Part shown: in pieces, positions 7,132-13,863 of the stretch
Layout: every line of letters starts with the position of its first letter
How positions within the stretch are numbered: the stretch's first letter is position 1
Assembly (NCBI GenBank): GCA_016868485.1
Contig: VGGT01000013.1
Coordinates: 1-16,300, forward strand
Source: Bacteroidota bacterium
Lineage (GTDB): Bacteria > Bacteroidota > Bacteroidia > UBA7662
DNA: 16,300 nt
Reading direction: 5' to 3'
Position numbers and translations under genes: made by a program
Notes under the pieces: model-generated
The model's database searches: none
Told to the model about the DNA's origin: nothing
Seen by the model: the letters and a program-made list of their open reading frames with translations, nothing else

Positions 7132-8637
7132 TTAGGTGGTTGAATGCAGTTTCAAAGTAAGGATAAGGTTAAAAAGATGAAGGGTATGAGGGTTTCGTTC
7201 GAGGATTGTTTCGGTCGTTGATCCGGGTACTTGGCGAATGCTGTAAAATGTGGTCTCACGGATTTGTCGTTGGTAGCCTAATCGAAGAGCCCCTCCTCGG
7301 TGGTACCTGACTAAACCCACACCGGCTAGGCTCAGGATGGGTTCAACCGTATTGAACGTCTGAAAAGTAAGTGGACGGGTGTAGTTCGACAGCCCACGCG
7401 CTCCCGACAGGCCAGAAGCCGATGGTCCGCCCGCACCCGACGGGTCTGAAAACCAAAGACCACCCATGTATTCGCCTTCAGCCCACCATCTTTTGTTGAC
7501 GCGGCAACCAAGTTTGTGGGCGAGAATATGGCGAGCGGCAATGCCATCGGACGGGGTCGAAAATAAGCCACTCCAACTGCCGGTGTAAAAAAGGGAGCTC
7601 CGTCCACCAGGAAACCAGGTGAGCCCGGCGTCGAATTGCATATGCGGTTGTTTCGCATGATTCGCATAGCCCACAGAGGCCATCAGTTCCGCTCCCTGGA
7701 TTCGGTGCCGCCTGTAAATTGAGGCTAATAGTGATTGATTGGAATAAAGACAGTCGACCGGGGCTAATTCGATTGAATTGGGGAGCAAAACACTGCTCAG
7801 ATGCTTCGAATTTTCGGTAAAAGTTCCCCAGATTAGGCCGATCGACCCGTTTCGGGCTCGGGTTGGGGTGTATTCCCATAGTCCATGAACCTGAAGGGCG
7901 CCAATCGAGTAGGATCGCACGAATCGCTGATTCGTCAAAGTTGGGTTTTGGCTCAACACTTCCCAAGCACCTTGTGGTTGGGATTGAAATACACCCACAG
8001 AATGGATGGTTCTCCAGCAATAGGCCTTGTTGCGCGCGGAGGGTTTCCCCAAACGCCCTTCAACCACTACAGAAAGCATGTTCATGGGCCCCTGAAGGGT
8101 GCGCTCGGTATACAACGAGCCTGATTCTAAGAAGGGGTTGTCGCGTCGTGATGCATAATTTTCTTCCATCAAATGACCAAGACCCATAGAAAGGGATTCC
8201 CATTGAATGCGAGAATCTGTGCGGATTCGATCAGTACCGGTGAGTCGACGAAAGCTGGCTGAATCGCAGGTCGACAACCAGCGGAGCTCTTCGGTTCGTC
8301 TGCCTGTGTATCGGAGTGCCAACAGCCATAAACGCTGAGCAAGGGTATCATAAGGATTTATTTGCATCAGCCGATGTGCATGGGGGTATGACCTTTCAAA
8401 ATGACCTAAGCGGGTATACAACAGCGCTGCACGCAGGCGCAAGTAGAAAAAGTCGACCTGCGCCGCCTGAGCTTCTTTTAATGTTTGGCGCAGGCCGCTT
8501 ACATCTCCATTCATGAATTGTTGGTATGAAATGCTGTCTATAACCACTTTATTAGAAATGCCTTGGGCGGATGCTTCCCCATAAAAACAGACTGTTGTGA
8601 TCAATACCCAAAAAAATGGCAGATTGGTTAGACGCAT
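7132..8637 (-). CDS. TPR protein with C-terminal outer-membrane beta-barrel (YaiO-like layout)
   Basis: 501 residues from the ATG at 8637; the frame extends to 8709, but that part overlaps the previous gene and precedes the signal peptide (MRLTNLPFFWVLITTVCFYGEASAQ). Residues about 34-125 are helical TPR-like repeats (FFYLRLRAALLYTRLGHFERS). From about 145 the protein turns into alternating polar/hydrophobic strands with many aromatics and ends in TLHLFNLILTLKLHSTT, as outer-membrane barrels do. The layout recalls YaiO-type barrels with N-terminal TPRs, but I cannot confirm the family. A Ser/Gly-rich low-complexity insert (about 398-416) sits in the barrel and may be an extracellular loop. 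It starts 11 bases after the channel/M23 gene. An export pore or surface anchor is the likely role. Confidence 0.78.
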   Translation of the reverse strand: MRLTNLPFFWVLITTVCFYGEASAQGISNKVVIDSISYQQFMNGDVSGLRQTLKEAQAAQVDFFYLRLRAALLYTRLGHFERSYPHAHRLMQINPYDTLAQRLWLLALRYTGRRTEELRWLSTCDSASFRRLTGTDRIRTDSRIQWESLSMGLGHLMEENYASRRDNPFLESGSLYTERTLQGPMNMLSVVVEGRLGKPSARNKAYCWRTIHSVGVFQSQPQGAWEVLSQNPTLTNQRFVRSYSIGALQVHGLWEYTPTRARNGSIGLIWGTFTENSKHLSSVLLPNSIELAPVDCLYSNQSLLASIYRRHRIQGAELMASVGYANHAKQPHMQFDAGLTWFPGGRSSLFYTGSWSGLFSTPSDGIAARHILAHKLGCRVNKRWWAEGEYMGGLWFSDPSGAGGPSASGLSGARGLSNYTRPLTFQTFNTVEPILSLAGVGLVRYHRGGALRLGYQRQIRETTFYSIRQVPGSTTETILERNPHTLHLFNLILTLKLHSTT

Positions 8638-8648
8638 CGGTAACTGAA

Positions 8649-10856
8649 TTATCCCAGAATGCGGCAGTTGTAGGAAGCGACAAAGCCGTCGGACCCGCTC
8701 ATCGACCATTCGTTGATGCCCGTAGGGCCTATAATAAACCGGCTATTCGATGCCGCCCCCCTAAGGTTCAGAAAATTTGAGTCCACCGCTGATTCGATGA
8801 CGCGAATGTCTGGATCCTGGGACTCCGCGCCCGACAATGAACCGAATGATGAACGATAGTTGATGGGGTAGAATGAAAAAAATGGGGCGAATAGGTCGTG
8901 AATGGCCAAGATGAATCGATTTCCATAATCGATGGGTGGAATAAGCTCATGAATCGTAACGCCCTGTTGTTCAGCCATGAAGATGCGGTAGGCGGCCAAA
9001 TAGAAGCGGTAGAGGAGCGACGATCGTTTGCCCTCATAATCGAAGGCATGAAACATAACCCCATCGTGGGAAAACCACATCAGATCGCCCGTATCCATGC
9101 ATTCGAGGTAGGTTTGGTTGTAGGCATCGGTAGCGCATCGCCACTCCACAACAGCTGCCAGGGCGGCGGTATCTGAACAGGTCCATTTGAGCCGCATGCC
9201 CGGTTTGAACCTCAGGGCAGCAGCCAACACCCCATCGGGCTCGATGTTCGCCACCAAACAATCTTCCTGCGGTACTTCAAAGCAACGCAACTGCTCCTTG
9301 CCGTCCTTGTATTCCATAAAGTAGGCCATGGGATACGCATGGGTTTTGGCGCCTACTTCTGGGGTGGTTTGGATTTGAAAATGAAGGTGCGGCTCGGGGG
9401 AGCGGCCACTGTTTCCGCAACTCCCGATGAGCGTGCCCTTCTCCACCCACTGACCGACCACTACCTGTATGCTGTCCTTCTTTAGGTGTGCCAAAAGCGA
9501 GTAAAGTCCGTTGTTGTGGTTGATAACGACGCAATTCCCCCAGTTCCGATCGGTATCAACATCCCCTATTTCCTCGTTATCATAGACGTGGTTATCGATT
9601 CGGTGGATATACCCCTCTAAGGGAGCAACCACAGGTTTCCCGTATCCATAAAAATCTTCGGGTTGGTTGCCTTGCCCACAGAAATGCCGGCCCTGTTCAT
9701 CACATACCACAAAATCGAGGGCCTTGCCCCACTCTTTCAGGTGGGTGTGCTGCCCATCGTAGCCCTGACTAATTTTCCACGCACCCCAGATGGGCAAGCG
9801 AAAACGGGCATAGCGCGATTCCCTCCGCCAACGGATCCCTGCTTGATGCTTGTAGAGGGCTTTTTCAGGACTGTAGTACTGAATGCCGGTTAACTCCAGC
9901 CAGGGGTGCCAAACAGAACGTTGTTTCAGCAAAAACAAAAGCAAGATGGTCAGCAGATTGAAGGACAAGGTGTAGGGTGCTAGTCCAAACCGATGCAAAA
10001 CGGGCATAAGGGCCAAGTGTATGAGCGCTAGAACGGGGGTTAAGGCAACCACAGTCAAGCATGATGCGGTGGAGGGAATCAAATAAAACCCCCCGACTGC
10101 GATGGCCAAGAAAAAGAAATTGGGCCCGGCGAGTTGATATACCAAGCTGTCGGTGTCGGCTCCTAAATAGCGGAAGGAAAGAAAGGCCATACTGAAGCCC
10201 AAAAGGGTGAGGAGCACCTGAATGCGCGAGTGAATCAGCAACGCTATAAACAGAAGGATTCCCGTGGCCACTTTGGGTTGGAAAAAGGTGGCCGATAACA
10301 CCTTAAAATAGGACGACCAAAACAAGGGTAGTCCAAAATGCTCAGATTCATCGAGAATGGAGGGCATCCCCAGGCCAAAAAGTGAATATTCAAAGCGGCC
10401 TGCAGCGAAGTGGTGCGCTGGTTCCAGTCCGGGCAAGCGTTCCGATGCCAATACCACCACCCACATACTGCCAACAAAAGGTAGAGTGAGCGCGGGTAGA
10501 CCAGACAGGGCCAGTCGCTTGCTCATCCATACAGTCAACAACACCAACAGCACCATCGCGCTCAACCAAACCACGGCCAATGTGGGGTTGGGATGGTAGC
10601 GGTATGCAAGGGCAAGTCCCAAAAGCAGGGCATTGAATCCAAACATCCCTTCTTTGATGGCTTGTCGATCCTGACCCGCTAAAGTAGCCAAGGCATTGGT
10701 GGCCAACACCGAGGCCAATCCCCACAATCCAAGCCAAGGTGAGGCGAAACTGGCCATAATCGACCCCCAGCCTACCCACGGACTCAGGGAAAAGAAAAGC
10801 TGAGCGTAGCTGTTTCGGATGCCTTGCCACCAAGAAATTAGGCTTTGGGATTGCAT
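8649..10856 (-). CDS. Urea-transporter-like channel fused to M23 peptidase and an unknown C-terminal domain
   Basis: 735 residues in three parts. Residues 1-310 are a multi-pass membrane domain with urea-transporter signatures GFNALLLGLAL (73-83) and LPALTLPF (120-127); the second-half equivalent (APYTLSFN, ~293-300) is degenerate. Residues 345-510 are an M23 (LytM-type) zinc peptidase: first ligand His370 or His372, Asp381 (ALDFVV), catalytic His457 (LAHLKKDS), and His490/His492 in SPEPHLHF. The gap between first His and Asp is longer than the usual H-x3-D, so the first ligand is uncertain. Residues 530-735 match nothing I know. M23 enzymes cut peptidoglycan cross-links or Gly-rich peptides outside the cytoplasm. 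The start is 33 bases after the PLP gene and the end is 11 bases before the barrel gene. Substrates of both domains are unknown. Confidence 0.88.
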   Translation of the reverse strand: MQSQSLISWWQGIRNSYAQLFFSLSPWVGWGSIMASFASPWLGLWGLASVLATNALATLAGQDRQAIKEGMFGFNALLLGLALAYRYHPNPTLAVVWLSAMVLLVLLTVWMSKRLALSGLPALTLPFVGSMWVVVLASERLPGLEPAHHFAAGRFEYSLFGLGMPSILDESEHFGLPLFWSSYFKVLSATFFQPKVATGILLFIALLIHSRIQVLLTLLGFSMAFLSFRYLGADTDSLVYQLAGPNFFFLAIAVGGFYLIPSTASCLTVVALTPVLALIHLALMPVLHRFGLAPYTLSFNLLTILLLFLLKQRSVWHPWLELTGIQYYSPEKALYKHQAGIRWRRESRYARFRLPIWGAWKISQGYDGQHTHLKEWGKALDFVVCDEQGRHFCGQGNQPEDFYGYGKPVVAPLEGYIHRIDNHVYDNEEIGDVDTDRNWGNCVVINHNNGLYSLLAHLKKDSIQVVVGQWVEKGTLIGSCGNSGRSPEPHLHFQIQTTPEVGAKTHAYPMAYFMEYKDGKEQLRCFEVPQEDCLVANIEPDGVLAAALRFKPGMRLKWTCSDTAALAAVVEWRCATDAYNQTYLECMDTGDLMWFSHDGVMFHAFDYEGKRSSLLYRFYLAAYRIFMAEQQGVTIHELIPPIDYGNRFILAIHDLFAPFFSFYPINYRSSFGSLSGAESQDPDIRVIESAVDSNFLNLRGAASNSRFIIGPTGINEWSMSGSDGFVASYNCRILG

Positions 10857-10889
10857 GAACTTGTGCCCGAATATTCGAATTAAACTAAA

Positions 10890-12239
10890 CTATTGAATTT
10901 TTTGCAAATGATCAGGCGTTTGTTCTTGTTGATTCAGCGTATCGACAGTTTCACGCGCCCGAACCAAATGAACACCGCCCTCACAGTCAATCATCACCAC
11001 ATTTGGGCGCATCGAAATAAACTGCATCCACTGGGTCATGTTGTAGGCCCCAACCCGGTGCACCACCACATGATCGCCCCTGTTTAAGAGGGGGAGTGAA
11101 ATGTTTTCGCGTACCACATCGATATTCATGCATAAAGGCCCATAGACCACCATATCTTCGGTATGCCTACTGAATTCCTGAGCGGGGGTGATGCGGTGGT
11201 CATACCAAAACGAGGTGAACAACAAATTAACGCCAAAGTCCATGATGGTGGCCCGTCGGCCGTCGCTCAGTCGTTTGATGGCCACTACACTCCCCAGCAA
11301 ATACCCGGCATCATCGATCAGGGCCCGGCCCGCCTCCAAATAAAGGCTGGGCAATTCGGCGGTGGGTATGCCACTTCCAAGCAATGCGGTGGAGATCGCC
11401 TCCGCATAGTCGTCCATCGTAGGGATGATATCCGAACCCTGAAGGTAGGAGCCTTTTAGCGTATTGCCCGAAGCGAACCCCCCTCCGATGTCGATGTAGG
11501 CGATGCGGTGGCCGTACTGACCTTTGATCCGCAGTGCCAGTTGAGCCAATTTTGTCGCAGCGAGGTGATAGGCCCGGGTGCTCAACATATAGGTTCCTAT
11601 ATGGCAATGCAGACCCGTTAAAATCATGTTGGGCTGTCCCATGATCTTCTGCACAGCTTCCCAGGCTGTTTCATTCTCATAATTGAAGCCAAATCGGTCC
11701 CACTGTGGATAAACACCGGTGTCCATATTGATTCTAATCGCCACCCTTGCTTTTTTTCCGCTGTCGCGAACGATTTCGCTGAGTAAGTACAGCTCGTCGA
11801 AGTGGTCGATGTGGATCAGGGAATTGTTTTGCAAGGCGATCCGAAGGTCATCGGCGGTTTTGTCCGGGCCGTTGAATAGGATCTGCTCGCCAGGTACTCC
11901 GTTGAGGATGGCTTTTTGGTATTCGAACATGCTGACCACCTCTGCCCAGGCGCCTTCCTGATGAAAGACCTGGCATACAGCGTTGAGGTAGTTGGTTTTA
12001 TAACTCCAAGCAAACTGCACCTTGGGGTAACGGGTTGAGAAGGCGCGCAGTGCATTCCGATAGGTATCGCGAATGGTGCGTTCGGAAAGCACAAAGCAGG
12101 GCGAACCATAAGCCTCGATGAGCTTCTTGACAGGCACGCCGTCGATTTGGGTGAAGGGGAAATAGTCGACCCTACTCCCGAATTTGTTGGTAATGCCTGG
12201 GTTGTATCGGGTGATGATGGGTCTTTCGTAGGGGAGCAT
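10890..12239 (-). CDS. Fold-type III PLP enzyme of the diaminopimelate/ornithine decarboxylase superfamily
   Basis: 449 residues. An N-terminal TIM barrel carries the PLP-binding Lys81 (FAWSYKTNYL), His213 that stacks on PLP (GLHCHIGT), the phosphate loop DIGGGFA (252-254) and EAGR (302-305, usually EPGR). The C-terminal beta domain has Cys370 in GPLCMNID and Tyr399 (VGAYNMTQ), then HLVRARET near the end, as in diaminopimelate decarboxylases. The Cys motif is CES in diaminopimelate decarboxylase and usually CDS in ornithine decarboxylases; here it is CMN, so the substrate is probably different while the catalytic Cys and Asp remain. It acts in the cytoplasm on an amino acid or amino-acid-like group. 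It lies between the ATP-grasp gene (141 bases of tandem repeats between) and the channel/M23 gene. A lysA annotation would be unsafe. Confidence 0.88.
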   Translation of the reverse strand: MLPYERPIITRYNPGITNKFGSRVDYFPFTQIDGVPVKKLIEAYGSPCFVLSERTIRDTYRNALRAFSTRYPKVQFAWSYKTNYLNAVCQVFHQEGAWAEVVSMFEYQKAILNGVPGEQILFNGPDKTADDLRIALQNNSLIHIDHFDELYLLSEIVRDSGKKARVAIRINMDTGVYPQWDRFGFNYENETAWEAVQKIMGQPNMILTGLHCHIGTYMLSTRAYHLAATKLAQLALRIKGQYGHRIAYIDIGGGFASGNTLKGSYLQGSDIIPTMDDYAEAISTALLGSGIPTAELPSLYLEAGRALIDDAGYLLGSVVAIKRLSDGRRATIMDFGVNLLFTSFWYDHRITPAQEFSRHTEDMVVYGPLCMNIDVVRENISLPLLNRGDHVVVHRVGAYNMTQWMQFISMRPNVVMIDCEGGVHLVRARETVDTLNQQEQTPDHLQKIQ

Positions 12240-12257
12240 CGGTTGCTGGGTTTTAAA

Positions 12258-12374
12258 CGGGTAAGGGTAGAGTCTGTTGGTTGAACGGGTAAGGGTAGAG
12301 TCTAATGGTTGAGCGGGTAAGGGTAGAGTCTATTTGGTTGAGCGGGTAAGGGTAGAGTCTAATGGTTGAGCGGG
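12258..12374. repeat. Tandem 28-29 bp repeat, four full copies, inside the operon
   Basis: The 18-base core CGGGTAAGGGTAGAGTCT is identical at 12258-12275, 12286-12303, 12314-12331 and 12343-12360, with a truncated fifth copy (CGGG) at 12371. Linkers are near-identical 10-11 base pieces containing GGTTGA. The array fills the 141-base gap between the ATP-grasp stop and the PLP-gene start. Both orientations contain stop codons, so it is not coding. The plus strand (template for these genes) has paired GGG runs. Copy number may vary between strains, and it may separate expression of the two upstream genes from the rest. Confidence 0.92.
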
Positions 12375-12380
12375 CACAAC

Positions 12381-13433
12381 TTAGAGCCAGCCATGGGTGT
12401 TGATGTGCTCGTATTCTTTGAGGTCCACGATTTGGTCGTAGCTGTAGCGGATGAACATCTTCCCGATCTCATAGTGGGTCATGGGCTCAACCGCTTCACC
12501 CAGGGCGAGGCGCACCAGTGCCTCCGGGTGGTTCTGACCGCTGCCAACCGCCAAATAAACCCAAGCGGGGAAGCGTGGATTCATTTCGATGAGGTAGTAG
12601 TGGTCGTCGGGCGTTTTGATGAATTCGAGTTCGCATCCACCGCGCCAGCAACTGCCGGCAACGGCTGTGCGGGCAATTTCGAGGAGTCGATCATCGTGCA
12701 GGGTGATCCCAGCCCAAGCCTTTCCTTTGTCGGTGATATACATCTTGCGCATGGGCACAGCCCCGATGCAGCCCCCACTGCCGTCGCCCAAGGCGGTCAC
12801 GTTCACTTCCGAACCTTTCACAATTTGTTGAAGCAAAACGGGCAAGCCCCATTTCGCTGAAAGCTTGAAGAAATAGGCTGCCGCCTGATCTGCATCGTAT
12901 GCCATATAGGCGTCGTAGTACTTGCCTTTCACCATCAGGGGGTAACCCCATTCAGACGCGATTTGTCGCGCCTCCGACCAAGAAAAAGCAGTTCGGGTGG
13001 CAGGAACTTTGATTCCCAGTTTTTCACCCCAATCGGCCAATGCCGATTTCTGGCGCATTTCGAATGAATGATGGTCTGGAAGAAACGACCGAATGCCCAA
13101 CTCCGATTTCAATCGATCCGAAATGCGCATGAAGTTGTGCAATTCTGCGTCGAAATTGGGGATCACCACATCGATCGACTCGATTTCGTGAATGGCTTTT
13201 AATCGATGAAACAACGCCTCCGATCCCGCTGAAGGGTAAGGAATCTGATAAGAACGATCAATCAGTTCGTGCATGTACAGTCCTGGCTCGAGGTTGTCGT
13301 AGGCCAGACCGATAATGCGCAGCGGGTCGAGCCCACCTGAACGCAAGGCTCTTGCCACAGGTATGCCCGGCCCGGGCGAGTCGATGTTGTTGAGGCCTGT
13401 AAGTGCAATGTTCAGCGTTTTCACGGCCGACAT
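12381..13433 (-). CDS. ATP-grasp ligase (carbamoyl-phosphate-synthase-like fold)
   Basis: 350 residues from the ATG at 13433; an upstream in-frame GTG at 13466 would add 11 residues that do not look like part of the fold. The N-terminus (LNIALTGLNNIDSPGPGIPVARALR) is a Rossmann-like pre-ATP-grasp domain. The ATP-grasp core has Lys129 (MRQKSALADWGEKLGI), PLMVKGKYYDA (Lys169/171), QQIVKGSEVNVTALGDG (Glu209), metal-site CELEFI (Glu268/270) and LIEMNPRFPAWV (Glu283, Asn285, Arg287). These enzymes activate a carboxylate as an acyl-phosphate and join it to an amine or thiol. The acceptor is not readable from sequence. It starts 42 bases after the PqqD-like gene; that pairing suggests a peptide-bound carboxylate or amine as substrate, which is inference. 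Confidence 0.9.
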   Translation of the reverse strand: MSAVKTLNIALTGLNNIDSPGPGIPVARALRSGGLDPLRIIGLAYDNLEPGLYMHELIDRSYQIPYPSAGSEALFHRLKAIHEIESIDVVIPNFDAELHNFMRISDRLKSELGIRSFLPDHHSFEMRQKSALADWGEKLGIKVPATRTAFSWSEARQIASEWGYPLMVKGKYYDAYMAYDADQAAAYFFKLSAKWGLPVLLQQIVKGSEVNVTALGDGSGGCIGAVPMRKMYITDKGKAWAGITLHDDRLLEIARTAVAGSCWRGGCELEFIKTPDDHYYLIEMNPRFPAWVYLAVGSGQNHPEALVRLALGEAVEPMTHYEIGKMFIRYSYDQIVDLKEYEHINTHGWL

Positions 13434-13475
13434 TGAGCGGTTTTGCACCCTATTTAGTGGTTCCACTGCGATTGG

Positions 13476-13721
13476 CTAGCCGTTATGAACGATATGATAG
13501 GTGCCAAGCATAAAAAAGTAGTCATCGAGATCCTTTTCTAGAATTCCTTTTTCCACTTCATATCGGCCCAAAATACCCTGGGTAATCTCGTCGCGTGTTT
13601 TCCCTTCATTCAGCATGCGGATGACCTCTTGGCCAATTGAATTGGTGCTGAATGAGTCGCCCGTTCCCGGATTAAAAATAAAACCGCTCTCACTGATGGC
13701 GATGTTCTTGTTGACTTTCAC
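13476..13721 (-). CDS. PqqD-like peptide-binding protein
   Basis: 81 residues from the GTG at 13721, typical PqqD length. The sequence follows the PqqD pattern throughout: KNIAISESGFIFNPGTGDSF (beta hairpins), TNSIGQEVIRMLNEGKT (first helix), RDEITQGILGRYEV and a final helix DLDDYFFMLGTYHIV. PqqD domains bind the leader of a ribosomal peptide and present it to modifying enzymes, most often radical SAM proteins; none lies in this window. It is the first gene of the operon. The frame stays open far upstream (to 14198), but that part is antisense to the lipoprotein gene and is not real. The start region carries a 14-base near-duplication (13708-13735). The call is confident; the bound peptide is unknown. 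Confidence 0.87.
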   Translation of the reverse strand: MKVNKNIAISESGFIFNPGTGDSFSTNSIGQEVIRMLNEGKTRDEITQGILGRYEVEKGILEKDLDDYFFMLGTYHIVHNG

Positions 13722-13781
13722 TTCTTGATTTTCATTTTGTGCACCTAAGAGCAATATTTGAAGGGGAGGTTTAATGTCATG

Positions 13782-13819
13782 CAATAATAATAAAGTCGAT
13801 TCCTTGGCACAGTGGCAAA
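13782..13819 (-). promoter_or_regulatory. Possible promoter of the pqqD-like operon
   Basis: On the minus strand TATTATTG (13782-13789) differs from TAnnTTTG at one base. A TTTG (13816-13819) lies 26 bases upstream, longer than the ideal spacing. It would give a leader of about 55 bases. It overlaps the oppositely directed promoter at 13804-13834, so the two could compete or share a regulator. Confidence 0.35.
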
Positions 13820-13834
13820 CGCCCGTTATTTTTG
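13804..13834 (+). promoter_or_regulatory. Promoter of the lipoprotein-DUF2147-barrel operon
   Basis: TATTTTTG (13827-13834) is an exact Bacteroidota -7 element and TTG (13804-13806) sits 20 bases upstream, the expected -33 position. The ATG follows 29 bases after the -7 element, behind an A-rich stretch (CCAAAAATAACTT). Confidence 0.6.
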
Positions 13835-13863
13835 TCGACCTAAAATTAAACCAAAAATAACTT

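Noticed and set aside
8638..8709. Upstream extension of the TPR/barrel frame
   Set aside because: It overlaps the end of the channel/M23 gene and would place 24 residues before a clear signal peptide.
10868..10877. Palindrome CGAATATTCG before the channel/M23 gene as an operator
   Set aside because: A single 10-bp AT-rich palindrome is expected by chance; no second copy or matching motif was seen upstream of other genes.
12258..12374. CRISPR array
   Set aside because: Only four units, the 10-11 base linkers are nearly identical rather than unique spacers, and no cas gene is nearby.
12366..12860. 164-codon plus-strand frame opposite the ATP-grasp gene
   Set aside because: Fully antisense to a well-supported gene with all ATP-grasp motifs; no recognisable fold, signal peptide or start site.
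13745..13780. 11-codon minus-strand ORF in the operon leader as a precursor peptide
   Set aside because: Too short, no ribosome-binding site, and nothing like a leader/core layout.
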